Assembly (NCBI RefSeq): GCF_900215205.1
Contig: NZ_OBDY01000001.1
Span: 864,786 to 928,785 of the forward strand
Length of the DNA stretch: 64,000 bases
Source of the DNA: Paractinoplanes atraurantiacus
GTDB lineage: Bacteria; Actinomycetota; Actinomycetes; Mycobacteriales; Micromonosporaceae
Reading direction: 5' to 3'
Part shown: positions 51,713-59,954 of the stretch, piece by piece
Layout of the letters: each line of letters begins with the position of its first letter
Position numbering within the stretch: position 1 is the stretch's first letter
Program-made: the position numbers and the translations under genes
The notes under the pieces: model-generated
Seen by the model: only the letters and a program-made list of their open reading frames with translations
What the model was told of the DNA's origin: nothing
Database searches by the model: none

Positions 51713-52849
51713 GTGACCTGGATGGACAGTGGGCGGCTGCTTCAGTTCGTGCATCGGGACGGGATTCTTGATCTCGGGTGGGGGCATCCGCGGCCTGAGC
51801 TGCTGCCGGTGGAGGCGTGGGCGGTGGCCGGGGGTGCGGCGGCGCGGGAATTCGGGTGGCGGCAGCTTGCCTATGGGCGGGGTGTGGGGCCGGGGCCGCT
51901 GATCGACTGGCTGGCGGGCAGGGCGGATGCGGGGGCCGCCGCGGAGACCTTTGTTACCGGCGGGGCCTCGCATGGGCTGGCTCTTGCCGCTGAGGTGCTG
52001 ACGCGGCCAGGAGATGTGGCTCTCGTCGACGCGCCCACCTATCACCTGGCGTTGCGGGTGCTCGCCGATCGAGGGCTCGAGCTTGTGCCGGCGCCGGCCG
52101 ATGTCGACGGGGTGCTGCCGGATGCTCTGGGCGCGCGGCTGCGGGACCTGCGGGGGAGCGGGCGGCGGGTGCCGATTGTCTATCTCGTTCCCACCTTCGC
52201 CAATCCGACCGGGCGCAGTCTGCCGGGCGAGCGGCGGCGGGCTCTGGTGGAGCTCGCGCAGCGGAACGATCTCACCATTGTCGAGGACGACACCTATCGG
52301 GAGCTTTCGTACGCGGGGGTGGCGCCACCGTCTCTGTGGCGGATCGCCGGGGGAGCCGGTGTGGTGCGGCTCGGGTCCTTCTCCAAGGTGGTGGCGCCTG
52401 GCCTGCGGCTGGGGTGGATCAACGCGGCGCCGGAGGTCGTGGGGCGGCTGGCCGATCTGGGCTATGTGGACAGTGGTGGGGGCGTGAACCACTCCGTGGC
52501 GCTGACCATGGCGGTGTTCGGGGGGAGCGGCGCCTACGACCGGCACCTGGTGATGATCCGGGATCGGTATGCGGCGCAACGGGACGCGCTCGTGGGCGCC
52601 CTCGACGGGGTGGAGTCGCCGGACGGCGGCTGGTTCCTGTGGCTGCCCACGCCGGACGGGGTGCACGCGGACGATCTTCTGGTGGTGGCCGAGCGGCACG
52701 GGACGTCCTTCGTACCGGGGACCCGGTTTCATGTCGGTGGGCGGGGCGGCTCGGGGTTCGTACGGCTGAGTTTCTCGCACCTGCCGCCCCCGGACCTGAT
52801 CGAAGCCGCCCGTCGTCTGAAGGCCGCCGCTATGACGACAGGAAGCTGA
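51713..52849 (+). CDS. PLP-dependent class I/II aminotransferase
   Basis: A 378-residue fold-type I aminotransferase without a MocR DNA-binding domain. Visible are TGGASHGLALAAEVL, DAPTYHLALRVL, YLVPTFANPTGRSL, DDTYRELSY and GSFSKVVAPGLRLGW, where the Lys binds PLP. The set resembles 2-aminoadipate/kynurenine aminotransferases. GTG 51713 and ATG 51722 are both possible starts; CAGGGGC favours the former. The third-codon pattern is less biased than in neighbours (more G-ending and A/T-containing codons). The 3' end overlaps the next hydrolase gene by 20 bp. Confidence 0.85.
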   Translation: MTWMDSGRLLQFVHRDGILDLGWGHPRPELLPVEAWAVAGGAAAREFGWRQLAYGRGVGPGPLIDWLAGRADAGAAAETFVTGGASHGLALAAEVLTRPGDVALVDAPTYHLALRVLADRGLELVPAPADVDGVLPDALGARLRDLRGSGRRVPIVYLVPTFANPTGRSLPGERRRALVELAQRNDLTIVEDDTYRELSYAGVAPPSLWRIAGGAGVVRLGSFSKVVAPGLRLGWINAAPEVVGRLADLGYVDSGGGVNHSVALTMAVFGGSGAYDRHLVMIRDRYAAQRDALVGALDGVESPDGGWFLWLPTPDGVHADDLLVVAERHGTSFVPGTRFHVGGRGGSGFVRLSFSHLPPPDLIEAARRLKAAAMTTGS

Positions 52850-53627
52850 CGGTCTCGTCGACGGCCTGGGTGACGTAGGGCTCGGCGTCGTACAGGTCGA
52901 CGTGACGGTCCGTGTCGAGCCAGACGGTCTTGTCGGCGGCCATGGCCGTGGCCAGGTCGGGCGAGCAGTAGTCGTCCTTGCGGCCGTGGATGATCAGGCT
53001 GGGTGGGAGCAGAGGGCGTACGCCGAGAACGTCCAAGGTCATCAGGCTGTGCAGGGACCCACGGGTCACCCGGTTCGTCCAGTTCGCGGTGTGGGCCGAG
53101 TAGTAGGACCACGGCTCCTCGCCGGGCATGGCGGCGTCGCCGGTCTCCGCGACGGCCGGCAGGTATTCGTCGTAGCGGGCGATCATGTCGGCGAGGGCCG
53201 CGCGGTAGGAGGACGCCCCCATCCGGTCGGCGAACCACGCGGGGCTGTTGTACGCGCCCGCGATGCCGACCACGGCGGTGACGCGGGGATCGGTGGCGGC
53301 GGCCCGCATGGCGTAGCCGCCACCCAGGCAGATGCCGACCAGGGCGACACGGCGGGGCGCCAACAGGGAGACCGCGGCGCGCAGGTCGGCCAGTTTGCCC
53401 TGGCTGTCCTCGTGCTGGGGGCGGCCCTCGCTCTCGCCGAAGCCGCGGTGGTCGAAGGCCAGTGTGGTGAAGCCGGCGGCGGTCAGTCGTTCGGCGTACA
53501 GGCCCGTGACCTGCTCTTTGACTCCCGTGAAAGGTCCGGACAGGACGATCGCGCGGTCGGAGTCGGCGCGGCGCAGGATGCCGGAGAGGGCCAGGCCCTC
53601 GCTACTGATGATCACTCGTTCGGTCAC
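52830..53627 (-). CDS. Alpha/beta hydrolase with Cys at the nucleophile position
   Basis: A 265-residue hydrolase. The elbow reads VGICLGGGYA, so the position usually held by Ser is Cys, as in dienelactone hydrolase. Other parts are FDHRGFGESEG near residue 59 (a loop), a HGRKDDYCSPD loop carrying the acid Asp, and TDRHVDLYDAEPYV carrying the His. It diverges from an HxlR regulator gene with only 22 bp between starts, so that regulator probably controls it. Natural substrate unknown. Confidence 0.88.
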   Translation of the reverse strand: MTERVIISSEGLALSGILRRADSDRAIVLSGPFTGVKEQVTGLYAERLTAAGFTTLAFDHRGFGESEGRPQHEDSQGKLADLRAAVSLLAPRRVALVGICLGGGYAMRAAATDPRVTAVVGIAGAYNSPAWFADRMGASSYRAALADMIARYDEYLPAVAETGDAAMPGEEPWSYYSAHTANWTNRVTRGSLHSLMTLDVLGVRPLLPPSLIIHGRKDDYCSPDLATAMAADKTVWLDTDRHVDLYDAEPYVTQAVDETVSFLSS

Positions 53628-53649
53628 GCCGTGACACTAGGCTGCGGAC

Positions 53650-54009
53650 GTGGCAGATCGACAGAAGGCACTTCCGGGTGCCTATCATGCTGTGGTGCCG
53701 GACGTGCTCGAGGAGAGCTGCGTGACCCGGCAGGCGCTGGAGCGGCTGGCCGCGAAGTGGCGGGTGCTGCTGATCTATTCGCTGCTGGCGGGGCCGCGCC
53801 GGCCGGCCGAGTTACGGCGGCGGGTGCCGGGCATCACGCAGAAGATGTTGACCGAGACGCTGCGCGGCATGGAGGCGGACGGGCTGGTCGAGCGGCGGGT
53901 GCTGAAACAGGCCGCGCCGCAGCACGTCGAATACGAGCTCACGGCGCTCGGGCTCACGCTGGAGGAGCCGCTGGCCGCGATCTGCAAGTGGGCCTCGGTC
54001 AATCATTGA
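53650..54009 (+). CDS. HxlR-family winged-helix regulator
   Basis: A 119-residue regulator starting at GTG. The HxlR hallmarks are ALERLAAKWRVLLIYSLLAGPRR, RRRVPGITQKMLTETLRGMEADGLVERRVLKQ and VEYELTALGLTLEEPL. An N-terminal CxxR-like Cys (ESCVTRQ) may sense oxidants or aldehydes, as in some relatives. It shares a 22-bp intergenic gap with the divergent Cys-type hydrolase gene, the likely target. Its 3' end overlaps the next gene by 11 bp. Confidence 0.9.
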   Translation: MADRQKALPGAYHAVVPDVLEESCVTRQALERLAAKWRVLLIYSLLAGPRRPAELRRRVPGITQKMLTETLRGMEADGLVERRVLKQAAPQHVEYELTALGLTLEEPLAAICKWASVNH

Positions 54010-54472
54010 GCTGAGCCCGCTCTATCTCCACCAGGGCCGCGGTGAACACGGCCTTGGTCTCCCGGCCTTTCAGCAGCTCGGCCAGGAGCAGAGCCGCGTG
54101 GCGGGCCAGGACGTCCGGTTTCGGAGGCGGGGTGTCATCTTCCTCCAGTACGCCCAGAGCGCCCGCCAACAGGAGCAGGATGACGTGGGGATCGACGTCG
54201 GGTTGCCAGGCGGCGGCCGACCGGACGGTGCGCTCCAGCACATCGCGCACGGCGTCGCCGTCGAGGCCGTCGGGATGAGCGTCCTCCAGCAGCAGGCGGG
54301 TCGCCGTGCCGAGGACGAGGCCGTGGTCGAGCGCCGCCAGGTCGTCGACGGCCGCGGTCAGAGCGTCGCCGTCGTGGGCCTGGGCCGCGGCGACCGCCTC
54401 GGAGGCCGCGGCGGCGATGGGCCGGGCCGGAGCCGGAAGATGCCGCCAGTTCTGTTCCATGACCGGCACCAT
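53999..54472 (-). CDS. Hypothetical helical protein
   Basis: A 157-residue Ala/Leu-rich helical protein. No membrane segment or signal peptide. The middle (DVDPHVILLLLAGALGVLEEDD) and end (LARHAALLLAELLKGRETKAVF) look like a helical bundle; it resembles the ligand half of TetR proteins without a DNA-binding part, though that is only an impression. ATG 54472 has GGAGG 8 bp before it. It diverges from the beta-lactamase-like gene across 35 bp. Confidence 0.7.
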   Translation of the reverse strand: MVPVMEQNWRHLPAPARPIAAAASEAVAAAQAHDGDALTAAVDDLAALDHGLVLGTATRLLLEDAHPDGLDGDAVRDVLERTVRSAAAWQPDVDPHVILLLLAGALGVLEEDDTPPPKPDVLARHAALLLAELLKGRETKAVFTAALVEIERAQLND

Positions 54473-54507
54473 AGCGATGACCTCCGACAAAAAAGGAAGA
54501 TGACCTC

Positions 54508-55653
54508 ATGGCATCTCAGCTGCAGCAAGCGATGGCCGCGCGGGTCGAGCGCGGGGAGTTCCCGGGCCTGGTCGCCCTGGTCGCGCGGGGTGACGACGTG
54601 CTGGCCGAGGCGGTCGGGGTGACCGCGTTCGGCGGTGACACGCCGATGCGCCGCGACACGCCGTTCCGGATCGCCTCGATGACCAAGCCGGTGATGGCCG
54701 TGGCCACCCTGATGCTGGCCGAGGACGACGTGCTCGACCTCGAGGAGCCGGTCGCGAAGTTCCTGCCCGAGGTCGCCGGTCAGCGGGTGCTGGCCCGGCC
54801 CGACGGGCCGTTGAGCGAGACGGTCGCCGCCGAACGGCCGGTGACCGTGGAGGATCTGCTGACCTTCACCCTCGGCTTCGGCGCGGTCATCGACGGCGAC
54901 CAGGTCGACCCGCCGTGGCCGATCGTCCGGGCCTGGCAGGAACTCGACCTGCAGATGCTGGGCATGTACCCGCGCATCCCGCACGAGCCGGACGAGTGGA
55001 TCAAGCGGTTCGGATCGCTGCCGCTGATCACCCAGCCGGGGCATCGGTGGAACTACAACGCGGGCACGCTCGTGCTGAGCGTGCTGCTCGCCCGGGCCGC
55101 CGGCAAACCCCTCGGCGACCTGCTGCGGGAACGGATCTTCGAGCCGCTCGGCATGCGCAACACCGGCTTCTCGGTGCCGCTGCCCCTCGCCGCCGAGCTG
55201 CCCACGCAGTACGAGAACGGCGAGGTCCAGGAGATGGGCGACTGGAGCCGGCCGCCGGCGTTCCCGTCCGGGTCGGGCGGTCTGATCTCCACCGCCGACG
55301 ACTACCTGGCCTTCGCCCGTTTGCTTCACAACAAGGGTGTACGGGGTGGCACGCGCCTGCTGTCGGAACAGTCGGTCGCCGCGATGACCACCAACCATCT
55401 GACGCCGGCCCAGATCGAGTCGGGTTCCTTCTTTCTCGGAGGCAGCGGATGGGGCTACGGTCTGGCCGTCACGGTCGAGGCGGACGAGGTCTCCGGTCCG
55501 GGGCGGTACGGATGGTCCGGCGGGTGCGGCACGACGTGGTTCAACGACCCTCACGAGGGCGTCACGCTGATCGTGCTGAGCCAGGTCTCGGACCTGCTGT
55601 GGAACGGGACCATCGGCGAGTTCGGCAAACTGGCGTACACCATCCGTCCTTGA
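54508..55653 (+). CDS. Serine beta-lactamase/esterase family protein (class C type)
   Basis: A 381-residue beta-lactamase-fold hydrolase without a signal peptide. The active-site Ser and Lys are in RIASMTKPVMA (S-x-x-K), and the Tyr of YxN is in WNYNAGTLVL. A third element SGGCGTTWFND replaces the KTG triad. Proteins of this kind without a signal peptide are usually esterases or peptidases rather than antibiotic-resistance enzymes. AAAAGGAAG precedes the ATG. A SnoaL-like gene follows 12 bp downstream, probably in the same unit. Confidence 0.9.
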   Translation: MASQLQQAMAARVERGEFPGLVALVARGDDVLAEAVGVTAFGGDTPMRRDTPFRIASMTKPVMAVATLMLAEDDVLDLEEPVAKFLPEVAGQRVLARPDGPLSETVAAERPVTVEDLLTFTLGFGAVIDGDQVDPPWPIVRAWQELDLQMLGMYPRIPHEPDEWIKRFGSLPLITQPGHRWNYNAGTLVLSVLLARAAGKPLGDLLRERIFEPLGMRNTGFSVPLPLAAELPTQYENGEVQEMGDWSRPPAFPSGSGGLISTADDYLAFARLLHNKGVRGGTRLLSEQSVAAMTTNHLTPAQIESGSFFLGGSGWGYGLAVTVEADEVSGPGRYGWSGGCGTTWFNDPHEGVTLIVLSQVSDLLWNGTIGEFGKLAYTIRP

Positions 55654-55665
55654 AAGGGAGGCGCG

Positions 55666-56025
55666 ATGACCAGTCTCGACGCGGTGACGGCGTGGGTCGG
55701 CAACTATCGCAAGGCCTGGGAGACCAACGATCCGCGGCACATCGGCGATCTGTTCACCGAGGACGCGGCGTACTTCACCGAGCCCTACGCCGAGCCGTGG
55801 CTGGGCCGCGACACGATCGTCGAGAAGTGGCTCGCGATCAAGGACGAGCCCGGCTCCACGACCTTCGAGTGGCATCCGCTGCTGGTCACCGAGGAACTCG
55901 CCATGATCGAGGCGACCACCACGTATCCGAACGACGTGTACAGCAACCTGTGGGTGCTGCGCCTGGACAATCTGGGGCAGGCCCGGCAGTTCACCGAGTG
56001 GTGGATGAAGCACCCGCGCTCCTAG
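55666..56025 (+). CDS. SnoaL-like/NTF2-fold protein
   Basis: A 119-residue protein of the SnoaL-like cone fold. Visible are YRKAWETNDPRHIGDLFTEDAAYFTEPYAEPWLGRDTIVEKW-type segments, which I only list by parts: AWETNDPRHIGDLF, EDAAYFTEPY and FTEWWMKHPRS. The family includes small hydrolases and isomerases and binds hydrophobic molecules. It is cotranscribed with the beta-lactamase-like gene 12 bp upstream. The partner substrate is unknown. Confidence 0.88.
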   Translation: MTSLDAVTAWVGNYRKAWETNDPRHIGDLFTEDAAYFTEPYAEPWLGRDTIVEKWLAIKDEPGSTTFEWHPLLVTEELAMIEATTTYPNDVYSNLWVLRLDNLGQARQFTEWWMKHPRS

Positions 56026-56033
56026 GACAGGCC

Positions 56034-57767
56034 TCAGGCGGCCGCCACCGGCAGCAGGAGGCGCGAGCCGGCACAGTGGATCGTGTGCACCGACGGGGTC
56101 AGCGTGCGCGACTCGGCCGGTGTGCCGGGCATGCCGGGATTGCGGGCGTACCGGGGGAAAGAGCCGCCGGAGATCTGTAAGCGGAGGCGGTGGCCGGCTC
56201 GCAGGCGGTGGAAGCACGCGTCCATCGCCAGTGAGAGGTGGTGCACCTGTCCGGCGGGGACGGCCGGGTCGAGGCGGTGCAGGTGGTCGGAGAAGTTGCG
56301 GGAGCGGCCGTGGCTGTCGACGTCGCAGAGGCGCACGAAGACGTCGGCGTACGCGGGGTCGACGGCGATGGCCAGTTCGAGAGTGGGTGAGCCGATCACG
56401 TCGACCGCGGTCGGCAGCGGATCGGTGGTGAAGGTGACGACGTCGGGCCGCGACTCCAGCTTGCGGTTGTCCTTGACGCCCATCGAGCCGGTCAGCGTGC
56501 GCCCGCCGACGGTCGGCGTGGGGTGGGCCGGGTCGTAGCGGAAACTCACCGTGCCCTCCTCGGGCCCGACCCGCACGACACCGGGCACAGCCGGTACCGG
56601 CGCGGCGGATGAGGGCACGTCGGGCACGGGCTCGGCCGCCGGCGTGGCGGCGGCCGGGAGGGTGGTTGCGGGCGAGGCCGACAGCGTCAGGCGGCGCGTG
56701 GCGTGCAGCTGGAAGACCGCCGGGGTCGCGGGTGGCGGCCACGCGGGCAGCGTGTGCCAGCGGCGCTCGCCGGTGCGGTAGACGCGGACCGGGGAGCGGC
56801 GGGCCGGCGGGCCGCCCGCCAGATGCTGGTCGAGCCAGGCCAGGCCCTCGCGGGCCACGGTGGCGGCGCCCTGCAAGCCGAGCTCGAGGTGGGTCCACGG
56901 GCCGACCGTCAGGGCCACATCGACGCCGCGGGCGCGCAAGGACTCGTACTGGAAAAGGGTTTGGGTCAAGAAAAGATCTTGCCATCCACCGATCAGAAGC
57001 GTCGGCGTGGAAACGGTGGAGAGGGCGCCGCCGGCGCGATAGGGCTGCCACCACGGATCGTCGCCGTCGGGGTGCGAAAGCCATTCGCGATACCAGGGTG
57101 CGCGGCCGCGCAGAACCGGATCGGCGGCGTCGGGCATCGGCAGACCCGACAAAGCGGGGCGGAGCCGTCGCGGCGCGGAGGCGCCGTTGCGTACGCGGGA
57201 AAGCAATCCGCCGTCCTCCTGATGGGCGATCATGTCGCTCCAGCCGAGGAAATCGCCGACCGTGAAAGCGCCGGTGCCGAAGACGGCCTCGCGGAAATCA
57301 TGCGGCCCGACGAGAACGATCGCGGCGCGCAACTCGGGCGGCGGATCCTGCATCAGCGCCCATTGCGCCCAGCCCAGATAGGACGCGCCCAGCGTGGCCA
57401 GCCGGCCGTCGAACCAGTGCTGTTTCCGCAGCCAGGCCACAGTGTCCTGTCCGTCGGAGGCTTCCTGCGCCATGGGACGGAAAGAGCCGCCGGAACCGAA
57501 AGTGCCCCGCACGCTCTGGATCACCACGTGGTAGCCGCGCGCGGCATAGAGCCGCCCCTCGAGGGCCGAGGACGGAAATCCGCGGCCGTACGGGGTGCGG
57601 ATCAGCACCGTGCCTTTCGGCCGGGCGACCCGCGGCGCGAAATGGTCGGCGGCCAGCGTGACGCCGTCGCGCATGGGCACGCGCGCGGCGGCCACGGAGT
57701 AGTCGTTGGCTGCGGGCGCGACCCGCAACAATCGGCCGAGAGCCGCGTCCGCGAAACGAAAAGCCAT
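56034..57767 (-). CDS. CocE/NonD-type hydrolase (X-Pro dipeptidyl-peptidase S15 family)
   Basis: A 577-residue hydrolase. The S15/CocE features are ARVPMRDGVTLAADHF, LIRTPYGRGF, the nucleophile elbow LGASYLGWAQW, a helical cap domain and the C-terminal jelly-roll domain (LDPAVPAGQVHHLSLAMD, HRLRLQISGGSFPRYARN). The family cleaves esters such as cocaine or acyl-amino acids. GGAGGAATTGATC before ATG 57767 supports the start; longer in-frame forms lack it. An extra PT/Ala-rich insert lies at about residues 365-400. It diverges from the Ser/Thr kinase gene. Confidence 0.9.
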   Translation of the reverse strand: MAFRFADAALGRLLRVAPAANDYSVAAARVPMRDGVTLAADHFAPRVARPKGTVLIRTPYGRGFPSSALEGRLYAARGYHVVIQSVRGTFGSGGSFRPMAQEASDGQDTVAWLRKQHWFDGRLATLGASYLGWAQWALMQDPPPELRAAIVLVGPHDFREAVFGTGAFTVGDFLGWSDMIAHQEDGGLLSRVRNGASAPRRLRPALSGLPMPDAADPVLRGRAPWYREWLSHPDGDDPWWQPYRAGGALSTVSTPTLLIGGWQDLFLTQTLFQYESLRARGVDVALTVGPWTHLELGLQGAATVAREGLAWLDQHLAGGPPARRSPVRVYRTGERRWHTLPAWPPPATPAVFQLHATRRLTLSASPATTLPAAATPAAEPVPDVPSSAAPVPAVPGVVRVGPEEGTVSFRYDPAHPTPTVGGRTLTGSMGVKDNRKLESRPDVVTFTTDPLPTAVDVIGSPTLELAIAVDPAYADVFVRLCDVDSHGRSRNFSDHLHRLDPAVPAGQVHHLSLAMDACFHRLRAGHRLRLQISGGSFPRYARNPGMPGTPAESRTLTPSVHTIHCAGSRLLLPVAAA

Positions 57768-57877
57768 GATCAATTCCTCCCCGGTGCCCTCGAAACAATA
57801 AGCCAAATGCGAATGTGAATGCCATTCGAGTGGGCTTCGGATGTGCGATTTTCCGGCGGGACGGGCACACTGCCACG

Positions 57878-59896
57878 GTGGAGGTTCGGGAAACGCTCGG
57901 CGGCCGATACAAATTGCTCGGCGAACTCGGCAGCGGCGGCATGGCGGTGGTGTGGCGCGCCCGCGACGAGGTGCTCGGGCGCCGGGTCGCGGTGAAGGTG
58001 CTGGCCGCCCGTTTCGCGGGCGACCCGCAGTCGCGCGCCCGCATCCGCGACGAGGCCCGCGCCGCGGCGACCCTCTCCCACCCCAACATCGCGCAGGTCT
58101 ACGACTTCGGCGAGGCTTCGGAGACGGGCACACCGTTGCCGTACGTGGTGATGGAACTCATCAACGGCCCCACACTTCAGCAGAGAGTGGCGTCCGGCCC
58201 GCTGCCGCCACGCAAGGTCTTCCGCATTTGCGGCGAGGTGGCGGCCGCCTTGGCCGCGGCCCACGCGGACGGACTGGTCCACCGCGACATCAAAATGGCC
58301 AACATCATGGTCACGCCGTCCGGCGCCAAGGTGGTCGATTTCGGCATCGCGGCGGCGGTAGGGCTCGAGCCCGAGGAGATGCTGGTGGGGACGCCGGCGT
58401 ACCTGGCGCCGGAGCGTCTGGCGGGCGCGGCGGTGGAGCCGGCCTCCGATGTGTACGCGCTGGGGGTGCTCCTTTACCGGCTGCTCGCGCACGAGTCCCC
58501 GTGGAGCGTCGAGAGCACGACGCAGATGCTGCGGGCCCACGTCTACGTCGAGCCGGCACCCCTGCCCGAACTGCCCGGGGTGCCGCCCGGGGTGGCCGAT
58601 CTGATTACGCGCTGTCTCCGCAAGGACCCTACGGAGCGTCCAACGGCGAGCGAGGTCTCGGTCACCTTGGCCGACGCGGCCGAGGCTTTCGCGGTACGCG
58701 ATGAAGCACGCGAAACACCCACAAGAATCCCGAGCCCGGCATCGCCGGCGGACGACGCCCGCGCCGACTCGACGCCACCACCGATGGCCGCGCCCAGCGG
58801 CGGGGCCGGCACGGCCGGGAACCGTCGCCGAGGCAGCGGGGCTTCGGACGCCGGCTCGGTTGGCGGGCAGGCAGCCTCGGACAGCGGCGGCGCGGGTTCG
58901 GCTCTCGGGCGGGGACGCGGGGGCTCGGCCGGCGGGCGGGCGGGCGCGGGTGCCGGAGGCGCGGCCGGTGGACGTGCGGGTTCGGGTGCTGGTGGCGCGG
59001 CCGGCGGGAGTGGGGGTTGGGGCGCTGAGGGCTCGGCGGATGTGTGGGCGGGCGCGGGTGCCGGAGGCTCGGCCGGTGGACGTGCTGGCGCGGGTGGCGA
59101 AGGTTCGGCCGGTGGGCGTGCGGGTTCGGGGGTCGAGGGCGCGGCTTCGGGCGGCCGGTCGGTCCGGCGAGCTGGTGATGGCCCCGTCGGGTATGACCGT
59201 GGGCGGGCCGCGGCGGTCACGCGGGTCCAGCCGGGCGAGAGCGCGGTGCGCGGGCGTGCGGCAGGGGGCGGGCTCCGACGCGTACCGCTGAAAGAGCGCA
59301 AGTGGCTCATGGCGGGCGGCGCCGCGGCGGCCTTGACCGTCGCCGGGCTGGCGGCCTGGGGTCTCGCCGGCGACGAGAGGGGCGAGCGGCGGCAGCAGGC
59401 CGTCGTCGCGCCGACCTCGCCCGGGCCCGCGGCGAGCCGGGGATTGGGGTCGCCGACCACGCGCGCCACCCAAGCGGCCCAGGCACCGATCGTCACCCCG
59501 CCGGCGGGACAGAGCGCGACCGTCGCCAGTGGACCACCACCCTCCGTAGGACCATCGCAGATGCCGATCGTGCCCTCTGACAGCCTGGCGCCCACACCCA
59601 GTGATACGGCCGAGGCGCCTCCGCCGGCCTCGGCCGCGCCGCCCGAGGGCAAGCGGATCGGCTCGGCGGGCGGGTCGGTCCACGCGGTGTGCGAGCAGGG
59701 GAAGGCCCGGCTGACGAGCTGGGAGCCGGCGCCCGGCTACACGGCGAAGGAGGTCGAGGCGGGCCCGGCGTTCACCGCGCGAATCCTTTTCGCCACGGCG
59801 GACACCGAGGTCGAGGCTGGTAAGCCGGCTAAGAAATACCGCATCACCGTCACCTGCGTCGCCGGCCAGCCGACTCCGGTGGTGCTGCCGCTTTAG
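57878..59896 (+). CDS. Membrane Ser/Thr protein kinase with Gly/Ala-rich linker
   Basis: A 672-residue PknB-type kinase starting at GTG. Kinase motifs are GSGGMAVVW (P-loop), VAVKVL (Lys), HRDIKMANIM (catalytic loop), DFG in VVDFGIAA and the APERLAG segment (about residues 8-260). A long, repeated Gly/Ala/Ser/Arg linker follows (about 300-440). A transmembrane helix WLMAGGAAAALTVAGLAAWGLAG (about 474-497) leads to a Pro/Thr spacer and a C-terminal extracytoplasmic domain of some 75 residues with two Cys residues. It diverges from the CocE gene. Targets are unknown. Confidence 0.92.
   Translation: MEVRETLGGRYKLLGELGSGGMAVVWRARDEVLGRRVAVKVLAARFAGDPQSRARIRDEARAAATLSHPNIAQVYDFGEASETGTPLPYVVMELINGPTLQQRVASGPLPPRKVFRICGEVAAALAAAHADGLVHRDIKMANIMVTPSGAKVVDFGIAAAVGLEPEEMLVGTPAYLAPERLAGAAVEPASDVYALGVLLYRLLAHESPWSVESTTQMLRAHVYVEPAPLPELPGVPPGVADLITRCLRKDPTERPTASEVSVTLADAAEAFAVRDEARETPTRIPSPASPADDARADSTPPPMAAPSGGAGTAGNRRRGSGASDAGSVGGQAASDSGGAGSALGRGRGGSAGGRAGAGAGGAAGGRAGSGAGGAAGGSGGWGAEGSADVWAGAGAGGSAGGRAGAGGEGSAGGRAGSGVEGAASGGRSVRRAGDGPVGYDRGRAAAVTRVQPGESAVRGRAAGGGLRRVPLKERKWLMAGGAAAALTVAGLAAWGLAGDERGERRQQAVVAPTSPGPAASRGLGSPTTRATQAAQAPIVTPPAGQSATVASGPPPSVGPSQMPIVPSDSLAPTPSDTAEAPPPASAAPPEGKRIGSAGGSVHAVCEQGKARLTSWEPAPGYTAKEVEAGPAFTARILFATADTEVEAGKPAKKYRITVTCVAGQPTPVVLPL
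58910..59160 (+). repeat. Repetitive Gly/Ala linker-coding tract in the kinase gene
   Basis: Imperfect repeats of GCCGGCGGGCGGGC/GGCGCGGGTGCCGGAGGC-type blocks of about 30-36 bp, encoding SAGGRAGAGAGG, AAGGRAGSGAGG and GSAGGRAGAGG. The composition is G-heavy on the plus strand, causing spurious open frames in all phases. Confidence 0.6.
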
Positions 59897-59954
59897 AGCG
59901 GCGTCACCTGCGTCGCCAGGCCAGCCGACACCGTGGTGCTGCCGCTCTAGAGCG
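59849..59954. repeat. 52-bp tandem duplication spanning the kinase stop codon
   Basis: Copy 1 (59849-59900) holds the last codons and TAG of the kinase gene. Copy 2 (59903-59954) repeats it with four differences: an inserted A, T to A, a deleted G and T to C. Only 2 bp separate them. The end of copy 2 supplies the TAG stop (read leftward) of the convergent ArsR-like gene. Confidence 0.85.

Noticed and set aside
51713..52849. MocR-type regulator
   Set aside because: The reading frame extends far upstream, but the upstream part is antisense to other genes and has no GntR helix-turn-helix; only the aminotransferase domain is real.
54508..55653. Antibiotic-resistance beta-lactamase
   Set aside because: The serine hydrolase motifs are present, but there is no signal peptide and no KTG triad, so an esterase-type role is more likely.
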